In this document: piece by piece, positions 31,401 through 41,862 of the stretch | How the letters are laid out: each line of letters begins with the position of its first letter | Position numbering within the stretch: position 1 is the first letter of the stretch | Source: Anisakis pegreffii | Taxonomy: Eukaryota > Nematoda > Chromadorea > Rhabditida > Anisakidae | Direction of reading: 5' to 3' | Assembly (NCBI GenBank): GCA_035041965.1 | Contig: JAPYMA010001033.1 | Span: 1 to 64,000, forward strand | Length of the DNA stretch: 64,000 nucleotides | Translations under genes and position numbers: made by a program | The notes under the pieces: model-generated | The model's database searches: none | What the model saw: the letters and a program-made list of their open reading frames with translations, nothing else | What the model was told of the DNA's origin: nothing

Positions 31401-33826
31401 TTTAATTATCTTCATGAATTTGCGTTCAAACAGTTGAATGCCGATGCTGTGGCGACAGGACATTTTGCACGAACAAATCTCGGCAATTTACTTCAAAATC
31501 GATCCACAAAATCAGGTGAAGAAATGAGGTTGATCTTGTCTTATCCCGTTGATTGTTTATGAAGTGATGAGATTTATGAACAATTTTTGTTATTCAACAA
31601 ATTGTACTCTAAATGTCAAGCCTAAATCAGAAAAATTTTGTGCAATACTCGCTTCATTTATTTGAAGTAGCACGGTTGTATACGGCAGTTGATCCACTCA
31701 AAGACCAAACATATTTCCTCTCGACGTTAACACAAGATCAGCTGAAACGATCAATTTTCCCGATTGGTTCATTAACAAAACCACAAATCAAACAAATTGC
31801 AATCGATGCTCAGCTCAATGAAGTAATCAATAAGCGTGAGGTTTGTTCAATTATCAGTTCCCCTAAGGTCAATTATTTGAAAAAGAGCAGAGAATACTTC
31901 TCATTCAGTTTTGATCAGTATCTATCAAGCACAAAAACTTTAATTTCAGAGTATGGGAGTGTGCTTTATTGGAAAACGAAAAAACTTCAATGCGTTCCTC
32001 GATCAGGTAGGTCAAATTTAAAAAAATAAAAGGTGATATATGCTCATTACTTACTTCAGTATATCGAGCCAACCAAAGGATTCATTCGAAATGTACACAA
32101 CGGTGATGTAATCGCTGAGCATAATGGTGTACATCATTTTACGCTAGGTAAACGTGTACGACTATCGCCAAAGCTCATTCAAACAGCCTTTGGATTTTTT
32201 GTTGCTTCATTAGATTATCAAACACAAACAGTTTGGGTGGTTAGTTTTATGTTATTGAACACTTCTGATATTCGAGGCAATCTCTAAGGTAGTACGGATG
32301 TACAAGCTCATATTAGGCCCGCTCTTGGCTTACGATTAGACTCAACCTTAGGCAGTGATACGTAATTTGAAAAAATTAACTCAGCTCCAGCTCTTCATTT
32401 TTAAAATTGTCGGCTCCGGCTCCAACTCCGCATTTTTAGAATTTCAGCTCCAGCTCCGCCTTTCTTGAAATTCCGGCTTCAGCTCCAGTCTCGAAATTTG
32501 CTTTGCTCCACTCCGGTTCCAGAAGAAAAACTATTGTGGCAATTAAAGATGGGCAGTAGTGTGTTGTCGCTACGCAGCGAAACTTAGCGATAGCGTGCTA
32601 TTGCCCATCTCTGGTATCAGAATTTCCGGCTATTGAACGTCGCCGTGGTTTTCTTTTTTTTGAGGAAGCTAAAGAAGTTTTTGGCTCCGGAACTTTGGCA
32701 TCATTGACCTTAGGCTCACTTATGCGCAAGTTTGCATCCACTCTAAGGCTTGCAAAGGGTTAAAACACCCATATTTTCCGTACATCGGTAAGCTTATGAG
32801 TTGCCAATGCTCCATGCTGTTTTTTATGATTCATCGATGATGATCATTTTATTACTTGCTTGAAACTATCTTAGAGATTAATCGTATCACGCTTTCGAAG
32901 CATTAATCGTATGTGCTCGATCGCTCATCAGTTAAATAAATTTGTTGTTTTTTAATGCATTTAACTTCATAATCAGTTTTGTTGCGTTCAGTGTGAAGGC
33001 TCATTAAATGCAGCATTATTCGCGACCAAATTCATCATTTCTGAACCTCACTGGATTGCTGAATCACTATTAATGCATTGTGGTGGTTGGTTCAGAATAC
33101 TTTTATAATGTCATATCAGTGATATCTATTTTAAACGCATGTCAAATTCTGAGCATTGTTAGACTTCCTTTATCCAACCTAGTTGATTAATGCATGTATT
33201 CATGATGTGCATATTTCTACAAATAGATCTTTACTGATTTTTTAATCACTGCTAACGTTCACTTTTAATTGTCACAAATCAGCCTTCGAATTGAGTTCAT
33301 TTCTTTAAGATTGTGCACAAATTGAATTTCGATGTCAAAGGTCGCATCCGCCATTCCAGTGCACAGTGACTAGATTGAATGACGGATCTGTACAGGTGAC
33401 ACCGAGAAATCCAATAAGAGCTGCTGCAAGTGGACAGGTATTGCATATTGTTTTGAGGAATACTCATCCTTTCGAGTGATTGCTTGAAACACTCATTTTC
33501 GTTGAATATTTTGTTTCTTGAAACATTATTCAGTGATTTGTTTACTTCGTTTGAGAACTGATCCATTTTCAACAAAATTTGATTACAAATAGTTGACTTA
33601 GTTTTGCATCTATCGAGCGATATCACCATTCATTACAATTATTATATTTGGTTGTTTGTGGTTGATTTTCATGCATTCGTTAATAATATTTTCGTTTCAA
33701 AATCGATCGTGTTATTGAAATTTCAAGTAATCTTTCAAATTGTTTAAGAGTTGCGTTTTTTATCGTAACGACGAATGTCTCGGAAGTGGACAAATTGAAC
33801 GAGTTACTGCAACATTGGCCGATTAG
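28469..33826 (+). CDS. TRMU: Mitochondrial tRNA-specific 2-thiouridylase (MnmA/TRMU)
   Basis: Nine exons (28469..28576, 31075..31217, 31331..31515, 31668..31840, 31950..32006, 32060..32239, 32992..33085, 33310..33437, 33749..33826) give 381 residues (human 421). The enzyme places sulfur on the wobble uridine of mt-tRNA Lys, Glu and Gln. The PP-loop SGGIDS is at 12-17, the first catalytic Cys in [10 protein letters not shown] (about 102), GHFAR and [11 protein letters not shown] are intact, and the second Cys lies in [10 protein letters not shown] (about 208). The C-terminal barrel ends [12 protein letters not shown]. The normally fixed TPNPD before the first Cys reads TVVSD. Four acceptors are AAG or GAG, and intron 1 is 2.5 kb. 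A TTTAG site at 28431..28440 could be the trans-splice acceptor. Recognition rests on recalled human and bacterial sequences. Confidence 0.93.
29562..29937 (+). pseudogene. Coding-like open frames inside TRMU intron 1
   Basis: Two overlapping frames on the plus strand have protein-like composition: 29562..29765 (residues such as [19 protein letters not shown]) and 29734..29937 ([37 protein letters not shown]). The overlap lies in a GAAGAAGAAG run, where a one-base slip would fuse them. An upstream frame ends at 29400 (residues [18 protein letters not shown]). I do not recognise a family. It may be a decayed transposon protein or a nested gene. Not included in TRMU because neither frame nor homology fits. 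Confidence 0.3.
30215..30375. repeat. C/T-rich CTCCAGCTCC-type repeat, copy 1
   Basis: Dense CTCC(A/G)GCTCC and GGCTCCAA units, with TTTTTCAGAATTTTGGCTCC spacers, in TRMU intron 1. The same units recur at 32385..32530 in TRMU intron 6. Likely an ancient dispersed element. Confidence 0.5.
32385..32620. repeat. CTCCAGCTCC-type repeat copy 2 with adjoining short hairpin
   Basis: The unit repeats of the 30.2-kb copy recur (CAGCTCCAGCTCCGCC). Directly after it, 32547..32611 is a perfect-ended hairpin, AGATGGGCAGTAG...CTATTGCCCATCT, with an inner GTCGCTACGCAGCGA stem: a small MITE-like unit nested in intron 6 of TRMU. Confidence 0.5.
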
Positions 33827-34144
33827 TTAATGTGAATACTTTCAAGGATGTGCGATTCGAGGAATGTAAACTTACTTCATGTTCATTAACTCGAGTTATT
33901 ATTGCTAAGTGTTCCACGCATTAGTTAGAACATTCATTGCGCGAATGTGTGTTGTTTGTAAGAAATAAATATATTTTCCTCTCGTTTATTGGTAATACGT
34001 TTTAAATTTTAGAAGATACAAACAGATCGTAGTAATGACAATCGAAAATCCAAATAGATATATATGATTTCAAAATATTTGTAAAATTCACCGAGAGTGC
34101 GATGCACGATCTACTGATTTGCTTGTTCATTCGTTGAGCTTCAC

Positions 34145-35764
34145 TTACTGTGGGCGATATTGGCTTGGATCAATGCTGTATTGTGGCTGTGGTGGAGGAC
34201 CTTCTCCGATTGATGGTCCCCATGCTGGTGGTCCCCATGCTGGTGGTCCCCATACTGGTGGTGGAGGCGGAGGAGGTGGTGGAGGCAGCAAAGGACGGCG
34301 GGGTCCACAGCACATACATTTCGTGGTTGGACATGGCAGTGAGTAAGCTGTACAACCTGGTAGCGGTGGCCGATTGTTACAGCATGGTCCTGGGCCAATT
34401 GAGCGCTTCTGCAATTCTTTCATTTCATTTTACACTTTCTTGCACTTCGCATTAAATGTATTTTATCGACTTGTATTCTTGTCATTTTCAAAAAACATAT
34501 ACAAAACGAGTTAATATACGAGACATTAAACTCTAGTTTCAGATCAGATGTTTCATAAAGAAGTTGCTCAATTCACCTTTCTCAGGCTGGCACCACAATT
34601 GTTGCCATTGTCACAAGAGAGCGCTTTCGAATCGATCAAGATACCGTGAATGCTTTCCTGAATGTTTAACTTACCGTTATATTTTGCATTCCATACAACA
34701 ATAACAGAAGACAGCAGTTTCAGAAGCACAATAACTTCTGTAAAGCACTTGAAATGTTCCAACTCAAAATGCTCATTCCCCATTCCCGATTCTAAATCAG
34801 TGCGAACACCACGCTATATGAGTTCAAGCAGCGGCATCAAAAATGAACTCACTCACTCACCTTGCTGAAACCACCAAATCGACTCGCATGTTTACAGCAC
34901 AGCGCACAAGCCGCTTCGTCGATTGTTGCTACATCACTACACCTCATACGTATGCTATTGCCACAGCCGAATGGTCCTGGACACGGTCCTGGTGGTGGTG
35001 GTGGGGGAGCGAATCCAACTTCAGGACCACTATCTATACTTGCACCCGTGTTCGGTGGTGGAACAAATGGTGGGCCCATCACCACTAAGATGGTTGCGTC
35101 CAGCGTGCACACGTTCGCTACAATCATAGCATCACTTTACATTTCCACCTAACCAGAATAGAAAGTGTAGATTTTAGATTGTGTTGCTATAGGAAGGCAA
35201 TTTTCCTACTCCAATCAAAAAAGAAATACCATCATCTATAAGCCACCAAGGTGGTGGAAGCCATGGGCCTGGAGGTGGGGGTGGTGGAGGCGGTGGTGGG
35301 AACATTCCCGGTCCCCCCATCCCGGTCCACCCCATCCCGGTCCCCCCACCAATGGCCCTGTCCCGTTTCATTTTTCAGCGATCCCTGCAAAATTATTTAA
35401 TTTATGACTGATTCAAATAATAGCAGCGAATGCCAGTGTGAACAAATGAATCTCCTTTGTACTGATAAAGAATTTAGATTTTTTTTTCATTTTGAGCTGA
35501 TTTAGGGTTGGCTTCATTGAAAAAGGGAAGTAAGATCATAAACATCATCATAATCAATCATTAGCGTTGTTTCAAATCAGAATGAGAATTCAAATAGAGG
35601 AAGGACGAGTTGTTTGGAATGAAAAAGCACAAACGAACAAATTAATCTCTCTTCCTCAAAATGCTATTTAAAACTACCTCTTTGCTGCTTTCGGTTGGAT
35701 ATGGAACGGCATTAACAACACAACAAATCGTTAACAAGATGATACTGTATGAGTGCTGCTGCAT
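34145..35764 (-). CDS. Secreted Pro/Gly-rich protein with paired-cysteine motifs (paralogue 1)
   Basis: Minus-strand exons 35764..35678, 35384..35230, 35084..34861, 34657..34577 and 34408..34145. Exon 1 encodes a signal peptide (MQQHSYSIILLTICCVVNA/VPYP). Exon 2 opens with LKNETGQGHWWG and exon 3 carries the cysteine block MRCSDVATIDEAACALCCKH. Exon 4 has HGILI...DNGNNCGASLRK, and the last exon has CMCCGPRR followed by a run of ten prolines and three GPPAW-like repeats. The order and intron phases match the divergent gene at 38.3 kb, so they are paralogues. Exon 2 has one base too many (155 nt): the frame of its first third differs from that of its Pro-rich remainder, across two G6 runs near 35290..35345. 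This is either an assembly indel or a broken gene. About 269 residues if repaired. Function unknown; likely extracellular. Confidence 0.65.
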
Positions 35765-38000
35765 GATAGGAGAGTGAAGAAAAACAGAATGATAACACTC
35801 CTCATTCCAAACATCTTATAAACAGTTCTTCTTAATTTTTTTGTAGGGGCGGAGTCGTGTGATTTTTATCCATTTTGTAATGTCTGAAAGAAAGAACAAT
35901 AAAGAAATAGGGATATGAAGAAACAAACTCGAATGGATTTATCGGTATGCAAAATGAGCGATGAAATCGCAATACGAGACGGAGAGTGCATGCAAGCAAA
36001 CCTCCATAATAATTCTGTTTGATTGTCGTATCGCATACACCCAACTTCACTAATTTCCTTAAAAGTTCGTTCACTTTTGAATTCATAAAATCATTTTAGC
36101 ATCATCTGGCAATTGCAGTATATGAACTGATATTAATGATTACACTTAAAATACCTTAAAGTCATTCATATTGCTTTAAAAAGTTGGACTTGTCCTCTAT
36201 CCAATTGAACCTCAAGGCTTTCAGATCAGGTGTCCAACCACTAACTTCCTCATTGAATAATGAACATCATTGCTGTTCTCGCTGGTGATGCGAAATAACG
36301 CTCCCAAAATCATTTCTCACTCGAAGTACATCTGTTGACTTGTAAGTGCAATAGAAAGTGTGTCGATGAATGTGACGTGACCACTATTTTGTTAAATGTA
36401 TAATTTATTCGTTCCTCAGTTATTCCTCACTCTCAAATGAGGCTTATAAGTTAGTTTTAAATTCAACATTTTGACAGTACACATTTCGTGCAGCGATCAA
36501 TGTTTGATTCTAAAATTCGTGTAATGTCTAATGAATGCTTTCTTATATCAACGGTAGTCATTTCATTCCATTAATTCGTCATATTTAATTATCCCTTGTA
36601 AAAGCAAAACACATTCTTCAGCGATCATAATATCAAAACTGCTGAGTTTGTTTTATTGAATTTTTTAACTAAGCAAAAAATACACTCGTTCATCTTTTCT
36701 CAATTGTTTATTCTTATCGGAAAATCTCAAACTGTGCAAGAATTTTGTTTCGTGGGAACATTCACCGACAACGATCTAACTCTTGTCACTTCGAATGCAT
36801 AGCACAACATTTGTTGTAGCTGAAATCTTACAAATTTGAAACTTTTAAGATTTCCGTTTTCGCAGCACACAAAAGATGCGATCTTCCTTCTGTTTTAATC
36901 AAATATGAATAGCATCCAATACGAAGGGATTCTGGCGGATTGTGCTTCAATCTGATAATAAAATTATGATCACATTTGAAAATTATTTTTCCGTCGAAAA
37001 ACTAAGAAATTCAACAGCAAACTAATCTAAAACATCCAATGAATCTTGTAAATTTTCATCCTTATCTATTCCCATTATCTCAACAACAATAAAAGTGAAA
37101 ATTGCAACATTCCTAAGAGCAATATGATGACTACTCTACTTTTGTTTTGCCTGCTCTTTCCATCAAGAAATGAGACAAAGATTTTGCTTGCTGATTTTCT
37201 CATCGTCAGATCACACCTATCCATCTCGTCAAACACAAAATTCATCAGTGATTCACATTTAAACAATTTCTTCTGTATATTACGTGTTTTTTATTCAAAT
37301 GTTTTATTCTCTTCACATATCACTACACTAAAATGGAAAAAAACTGCATTGAATTTTCTGTTGTACGAAAAGATGATGGAAAATGCGAAAAAAATTTGCA
37401 TTTTACAAGTTAAATGAACTCATTTTCCTTACTCATATTTTAAATAGTTGTAAAATAATGAAGAAATTGACTCCAATACATTTCAATATTGTATATCAGT
37501 TTATTATTGAAAGAAACGATGAAATTTCGTCATTTCGTTTCATATTCAAGTTCTCATTTCATTAGCGTACGTATACAGTTACAATTTGGTACAACAACTA
37601 TTCGATATAATCAGCATGAAGATTGCATTGCGCATATTTCTAATTCTGCAGCCTGATAATACACTTCATTGAAAATGTCCCACAATTCTGAAACTCATTT
37701 CACTTTCCAATAAACTTGATGTTTCTTGATGAATCGATTAGCACATACTCTTGGCCTGAATACAGCCTGAATTCCTGCTGCCAAGTCAAGCAGTTGTTTG
37801 TCCGTTCAATTCTATTGTGTCACGACACCGATCAAATTTGTCCACGCATTTTGACCACAAAATCACCGTTCCTCATAAAATCAGTCTCATCGTACTTTTA
37901 TGTAACACTATATGCGAACAATGAATGAAACAAATAATTAAACTTATTTAGTGCATCATTTTAATGAAGTCTATGAGAACAACTATAACAGCGTTGGTCT

Positions 38001-38043
<43 letters not shown>

Positions 38044-38334
38044 GTTTTTTCGTTCATCCTAAATATGAAGGTGCCAGACAATTTGAACGCTCTAAGCGAA
38101 TTTTTTAATAATGTTCTATCAAGAATCAAGAATCAGATAGAAATAAATCGGTCAACTTATGACAAAAAAATCGTTGAATTGACAGTACATTGTTACATCT
38201 ATACAGACCAATGAAAACACAACTACTAAACTCCGCCTTCGGAGTCTTCAATTCGTCCCACACCTATAAAAGATCGCCTACGAGCATTGGTTTATTATCT
38301 GGGCGTGGTGCTCACTATTGAAATGCTCTCGCAG
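35765..38334. other. Divergent intergenic region between the two secreted paralogues
   Basis: The 2.57 kb between the two start codons is AT-rich with no coding chain. It contains a (TA)n microsatellite at about 38006..38042. Any shared promoter of the pair should be here. Confidence 0.5.
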
Positions 38335-40177
38335 ATGCACTGTTTGTATTCGCTGCTGATTTGTGGTATATTGTTTGCTGGTGATACGGTATTATTTGTT
38401 CAGTGTTCACTGGTTTTCTGACAACTGTAAAAATCATCAAGACATTCGATTAGTTCTGATTTTTGATAAATTGGATTAAATCCTCTGTTGCATCAATTTT
38501 TGTGTGCAGAATTACCGAGTGAATAGGTTCAGTGGAAAAATACTTTCATTAAGTTACCATTAGCAACATAGTGTACAGATTCAAATTGATGATTTAAAAC
38601 ATTAACTGAAACTTTTTCAGATTTTTGCGTTTTGAAATTTTCAAGAAAAACTGATTTTAATTTCTTGCAGAATGCGGACTTGAAGAATAGTACAGGTCAG
38701 GGTCATTATTGGCCGCCAGGTTGGGGTGGATTTGGGGGTGCTCCAGGAGGTTTTCCAGGTGGCGCGTCTCCGCCACAGTTTCAGTCGGGTGTCTATCCAC
38801 CACCAGGGCCACCCGTATATCCACCAGTACCGCCATTGTATCCTCCAGGACCCCCACCAATATACCCCCCTCCGATACCACCGCTACCTTTCTTCTTTGA
38901 TCGTATGTTTGTTCCAAAGATTGCTCACTTTTCCCTTCCCATTCAGTAAATTAACTTAGCATAGTGATAACAACGCATCACCTGATCCTGCAAATGACGG
39001 ACTCGAGATTGAAATTTTCAGAAATTGAATTAAATAACATCTATCGTTCATGATCCCACTGACAACTTGATTTCAGGTTACTATTGTTCCGTGCAGGCTT
39101 CATTCAGTTTGATTGATCATAGAGCCATTCCACCACCTCCACCTCGTACGTGTATTGTCTTATCGTAATCATTATAATTTTCATTTCATTTCATCCTCTC
39201 TAATACACTTTAACATCAGTGCTTCAACGAAAATATCGAGAACCTAAAGTCATGTTCGTGTTCAGTTATAAGCACATTCTTTTCAGCACCAATAGGACAA
39301 TCATTTGATGGACCTCCAGTAGGTTTTGGGCCACCATTACCCCCACCACCCCCATTTGGTGATTTGGATATTTCACGTCAGACGTGCAGATATACAGCTA
39401 CTTACAGCCAAGCAACTTGCATATTATGCTGTAGGACGGCAGCACGTCATGTTGGTACATCCCAAGTAAGTTTTAGTTTGAGCATTCCCGTCGGTGATGA
39501 TAATTAAAAATTGAGTCGTTCGTCCTGATTAGTTCGCTGTGGATATACTCTTTCGTTTCGAATTGGTGAAATCGTCACAAACCGTCGAGGAATCAGCTTA
39601 AGAGACATTCAATCGAAATCGAACGATGAGTTTTTCGAACAGGTGATGGATGTATTTTGGTTGCATTTCAGGACGAAGTTACGGGAATACTTTTCGTGTT
39701 TGACCCGGTCAATCCACTAGTTGTTGCACCAGGTGAAGATGCCGGTAGCTCACTCCGTGACAAGAGAGTATGTGTCGTTTGTGATTCTTACCATATTATT
39801 TTGACATTGATTACTCAGTGTTCAGCCACTTACTAAAAACAAGATAATAATGACGGCGTGAATATGCAGTTGTACAAAACAGTGATTGAATCAGAAAGTG
39901 CTCTCACAGAGTTACGAGGAGATCTATGAACAAGCGAGTAATCAGTTCTCCAAACAAATAACTCAATTTTTTTCTGTTCTATCTATCAATTCGTTTCGTT
40001 CAGTCACCACAATTCGATTACCAAAGGAAGCTATCCGACTATTTTCCAACACCACCAACGGAGGAAGACAATGCTGATGGCAACAATGAAGAACCCATAG
40101 AGGTCGTGCCAATAAGTGATAATCGTATCGTTCAATGCGTTTGCTGTGCACCTCGAAAAAGATGGGGCCTATACTAG
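38335..40177 (+). CDS. Secreted Pro/Gly-rich protein with paired-cysteine motifs (paralogue 2)
   Basis: Six exons (38335..38388, 38671..38902, 39077..39145, 39287..39465, 39672..39767, 40004..40177) join in phase to 267 residues. Signal peptide MHCLYSLLICGILFA is followed by LKNSTGQGHYWPPGWGGFGG, long PPxYPP repeats, the block CRYTATYSQATCILCCRTAA, EVTGILFVFD, and near the end VQCVCCAPRKRW. The ATG follows TCTCGCAG directly, a likely spliced-leader site. Compared with the minus-strand paralogue, phases 0/1/0/0 are shared and one extra 69-nt exon is present. The shared cysteine spacing (C-x9/10-C-x2-CC and C-x-CC-x-PR) suggests disulfide-bonded modules on a proline-rich secreted polymer. I know no named family with this pattern. 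A cuticle, eggshell or secretory matrix role is a guess. Confidence 0.8.
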
Positions 40178-41862
40178 TACTCTTGTCAACCAGTTCTTCA
40201 TTTTCTTCAGAATCATTACTTTCATTTCGGCAGAGAAACCTGTTACATCAGCAAAAGGAATTCGCTACATATTTGTCTACTTTTCACTCATTTGTGCCAT
40301 TCATTCATCACACCTTCTGCATTATTCATTCGTTCGTTATCGTATGTCCTTTTCGTCGTGCGATGGCTCAATAATATTTCGATCCTAATAAATTCTAATC
40401 AATTTGATCGGTACTTTAATCGGTGACATTGCATTTGCTGATCATGATGAGCATTATCTGCTCAATTCAGTATTTTCCCATGACTATTACAGCAATTATC
40501 AATCTTAACATATCACCTCAATAAGGCAACAACAAAGTTTTCAATTGCAACTAGACGTAAATGCATGAGAATTTTCTTAACAATCTCGCTGACCGCTTCA
40601 ATTTCTCATGCCCATACTACGCAAAATCAGCAAACGTAACTGACATAACGACATCTATGAAGGGCGCCTTAAAAAAAACAAACGAACGATACGTTTATTG
40701 TGTAATATGATAAAAACGAAACACATCAACACGAAAACAAACAGTTATTGAGAACAACGATAAAAGAATAAAATAATCCAAGAACTCAAAAAACAATAAA
40801 AACATCTGAACACAACGGATGACACTGCTAGCTAAGCGTATGATTGAAGATTACGATGAATTCGAAATCATAAATAAACTGACTCATTCATATTATGAGT
40901 TTTATTCTATTAAAAGTGAAAGGTAAAAAACAATGAATAATAACACTGAAGATCAAATCAACAACAACAATAACAAGCACAAACACCTACCACCTGCAAA
41001 TAAGTTGCGCATGATATTTCTTTTGATATTTCTTTCATCCAATTCCGATCATTCTAAAGAGCTAAATAAATGATTCTACGAGCCCATAAAATCTGATGAC
41101 GATAAAGACATCAACAATACCATACGAAATTTCGCAATAAAACAGAAAAAAGATTGATAAACCAATTTAACCGAAAAATTTACAAGCCTTCCTCCTCTCA
41201 ACCATAAAACGAACGCAACGGAACTATTCAAAATATGCGCTGAGAAAATCATTTAATCACTATACAATGTGGTACACTCAACGAAAATTGATTAAGTTGT
41301 GATTATTCCGAAGAAAATTTGTTTGATATGATCACTGGAGCATAAAATGAAAATCTGATGTAAAGCAAGCAAATACTGTAGTTAAGAACTGAGCTGGGAC
41401 AAAAAAGACTGAAAGAAAAAACAATTGAAATGATAAACTCAATTCGCAATAGGGATTTAGCCACACACTTGAGATGCGCTTCTTGAGAGTCACAGAGGGT
41501 TTTCATGATTATTATTCAGATGAACTAAAGAAGGATTAACCTGTGGTTGACAAAATACACATCAATAAGTTCGGTCCATTCACTAAACCTCGAATACCTT
41601 TCGTAACGTTAGTTGATCAAACATTTATCATGGATGGTTTCAAAGTGCAGTGAACGATCGCATGAAAACACGATTTTGTTGACAGGTGAGACATAGACGG
41701 CTGTACCAAACAAAACAACATAGGTTGGATAAAACGAGGGATTGATAAAGAGTAAAATATAAAATGAAGATAACAATAACAATTGAGTATTCACAGTTTG
41801 AACAGCGGCATAAAATAAACTCATTCCGAATAGTGGTTCTAATACAAGCTGACCAAACAACC
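40178..41862. other. Intergenic, nothing recognised
   Basis: Between the tail ends of the secreted paralogue 2 and RBM39. A-rich, short open frames only. Confidence 0.5.

Noticed and set aside
34849..35127. Proline/glycine frames on both strands of the secreted-protein exons
   Set aside because: Low-complexity CCN/GGN repeats open every frame; only the minus-strand chain has a signal peptide, phased junctions and the cysteine blocks.
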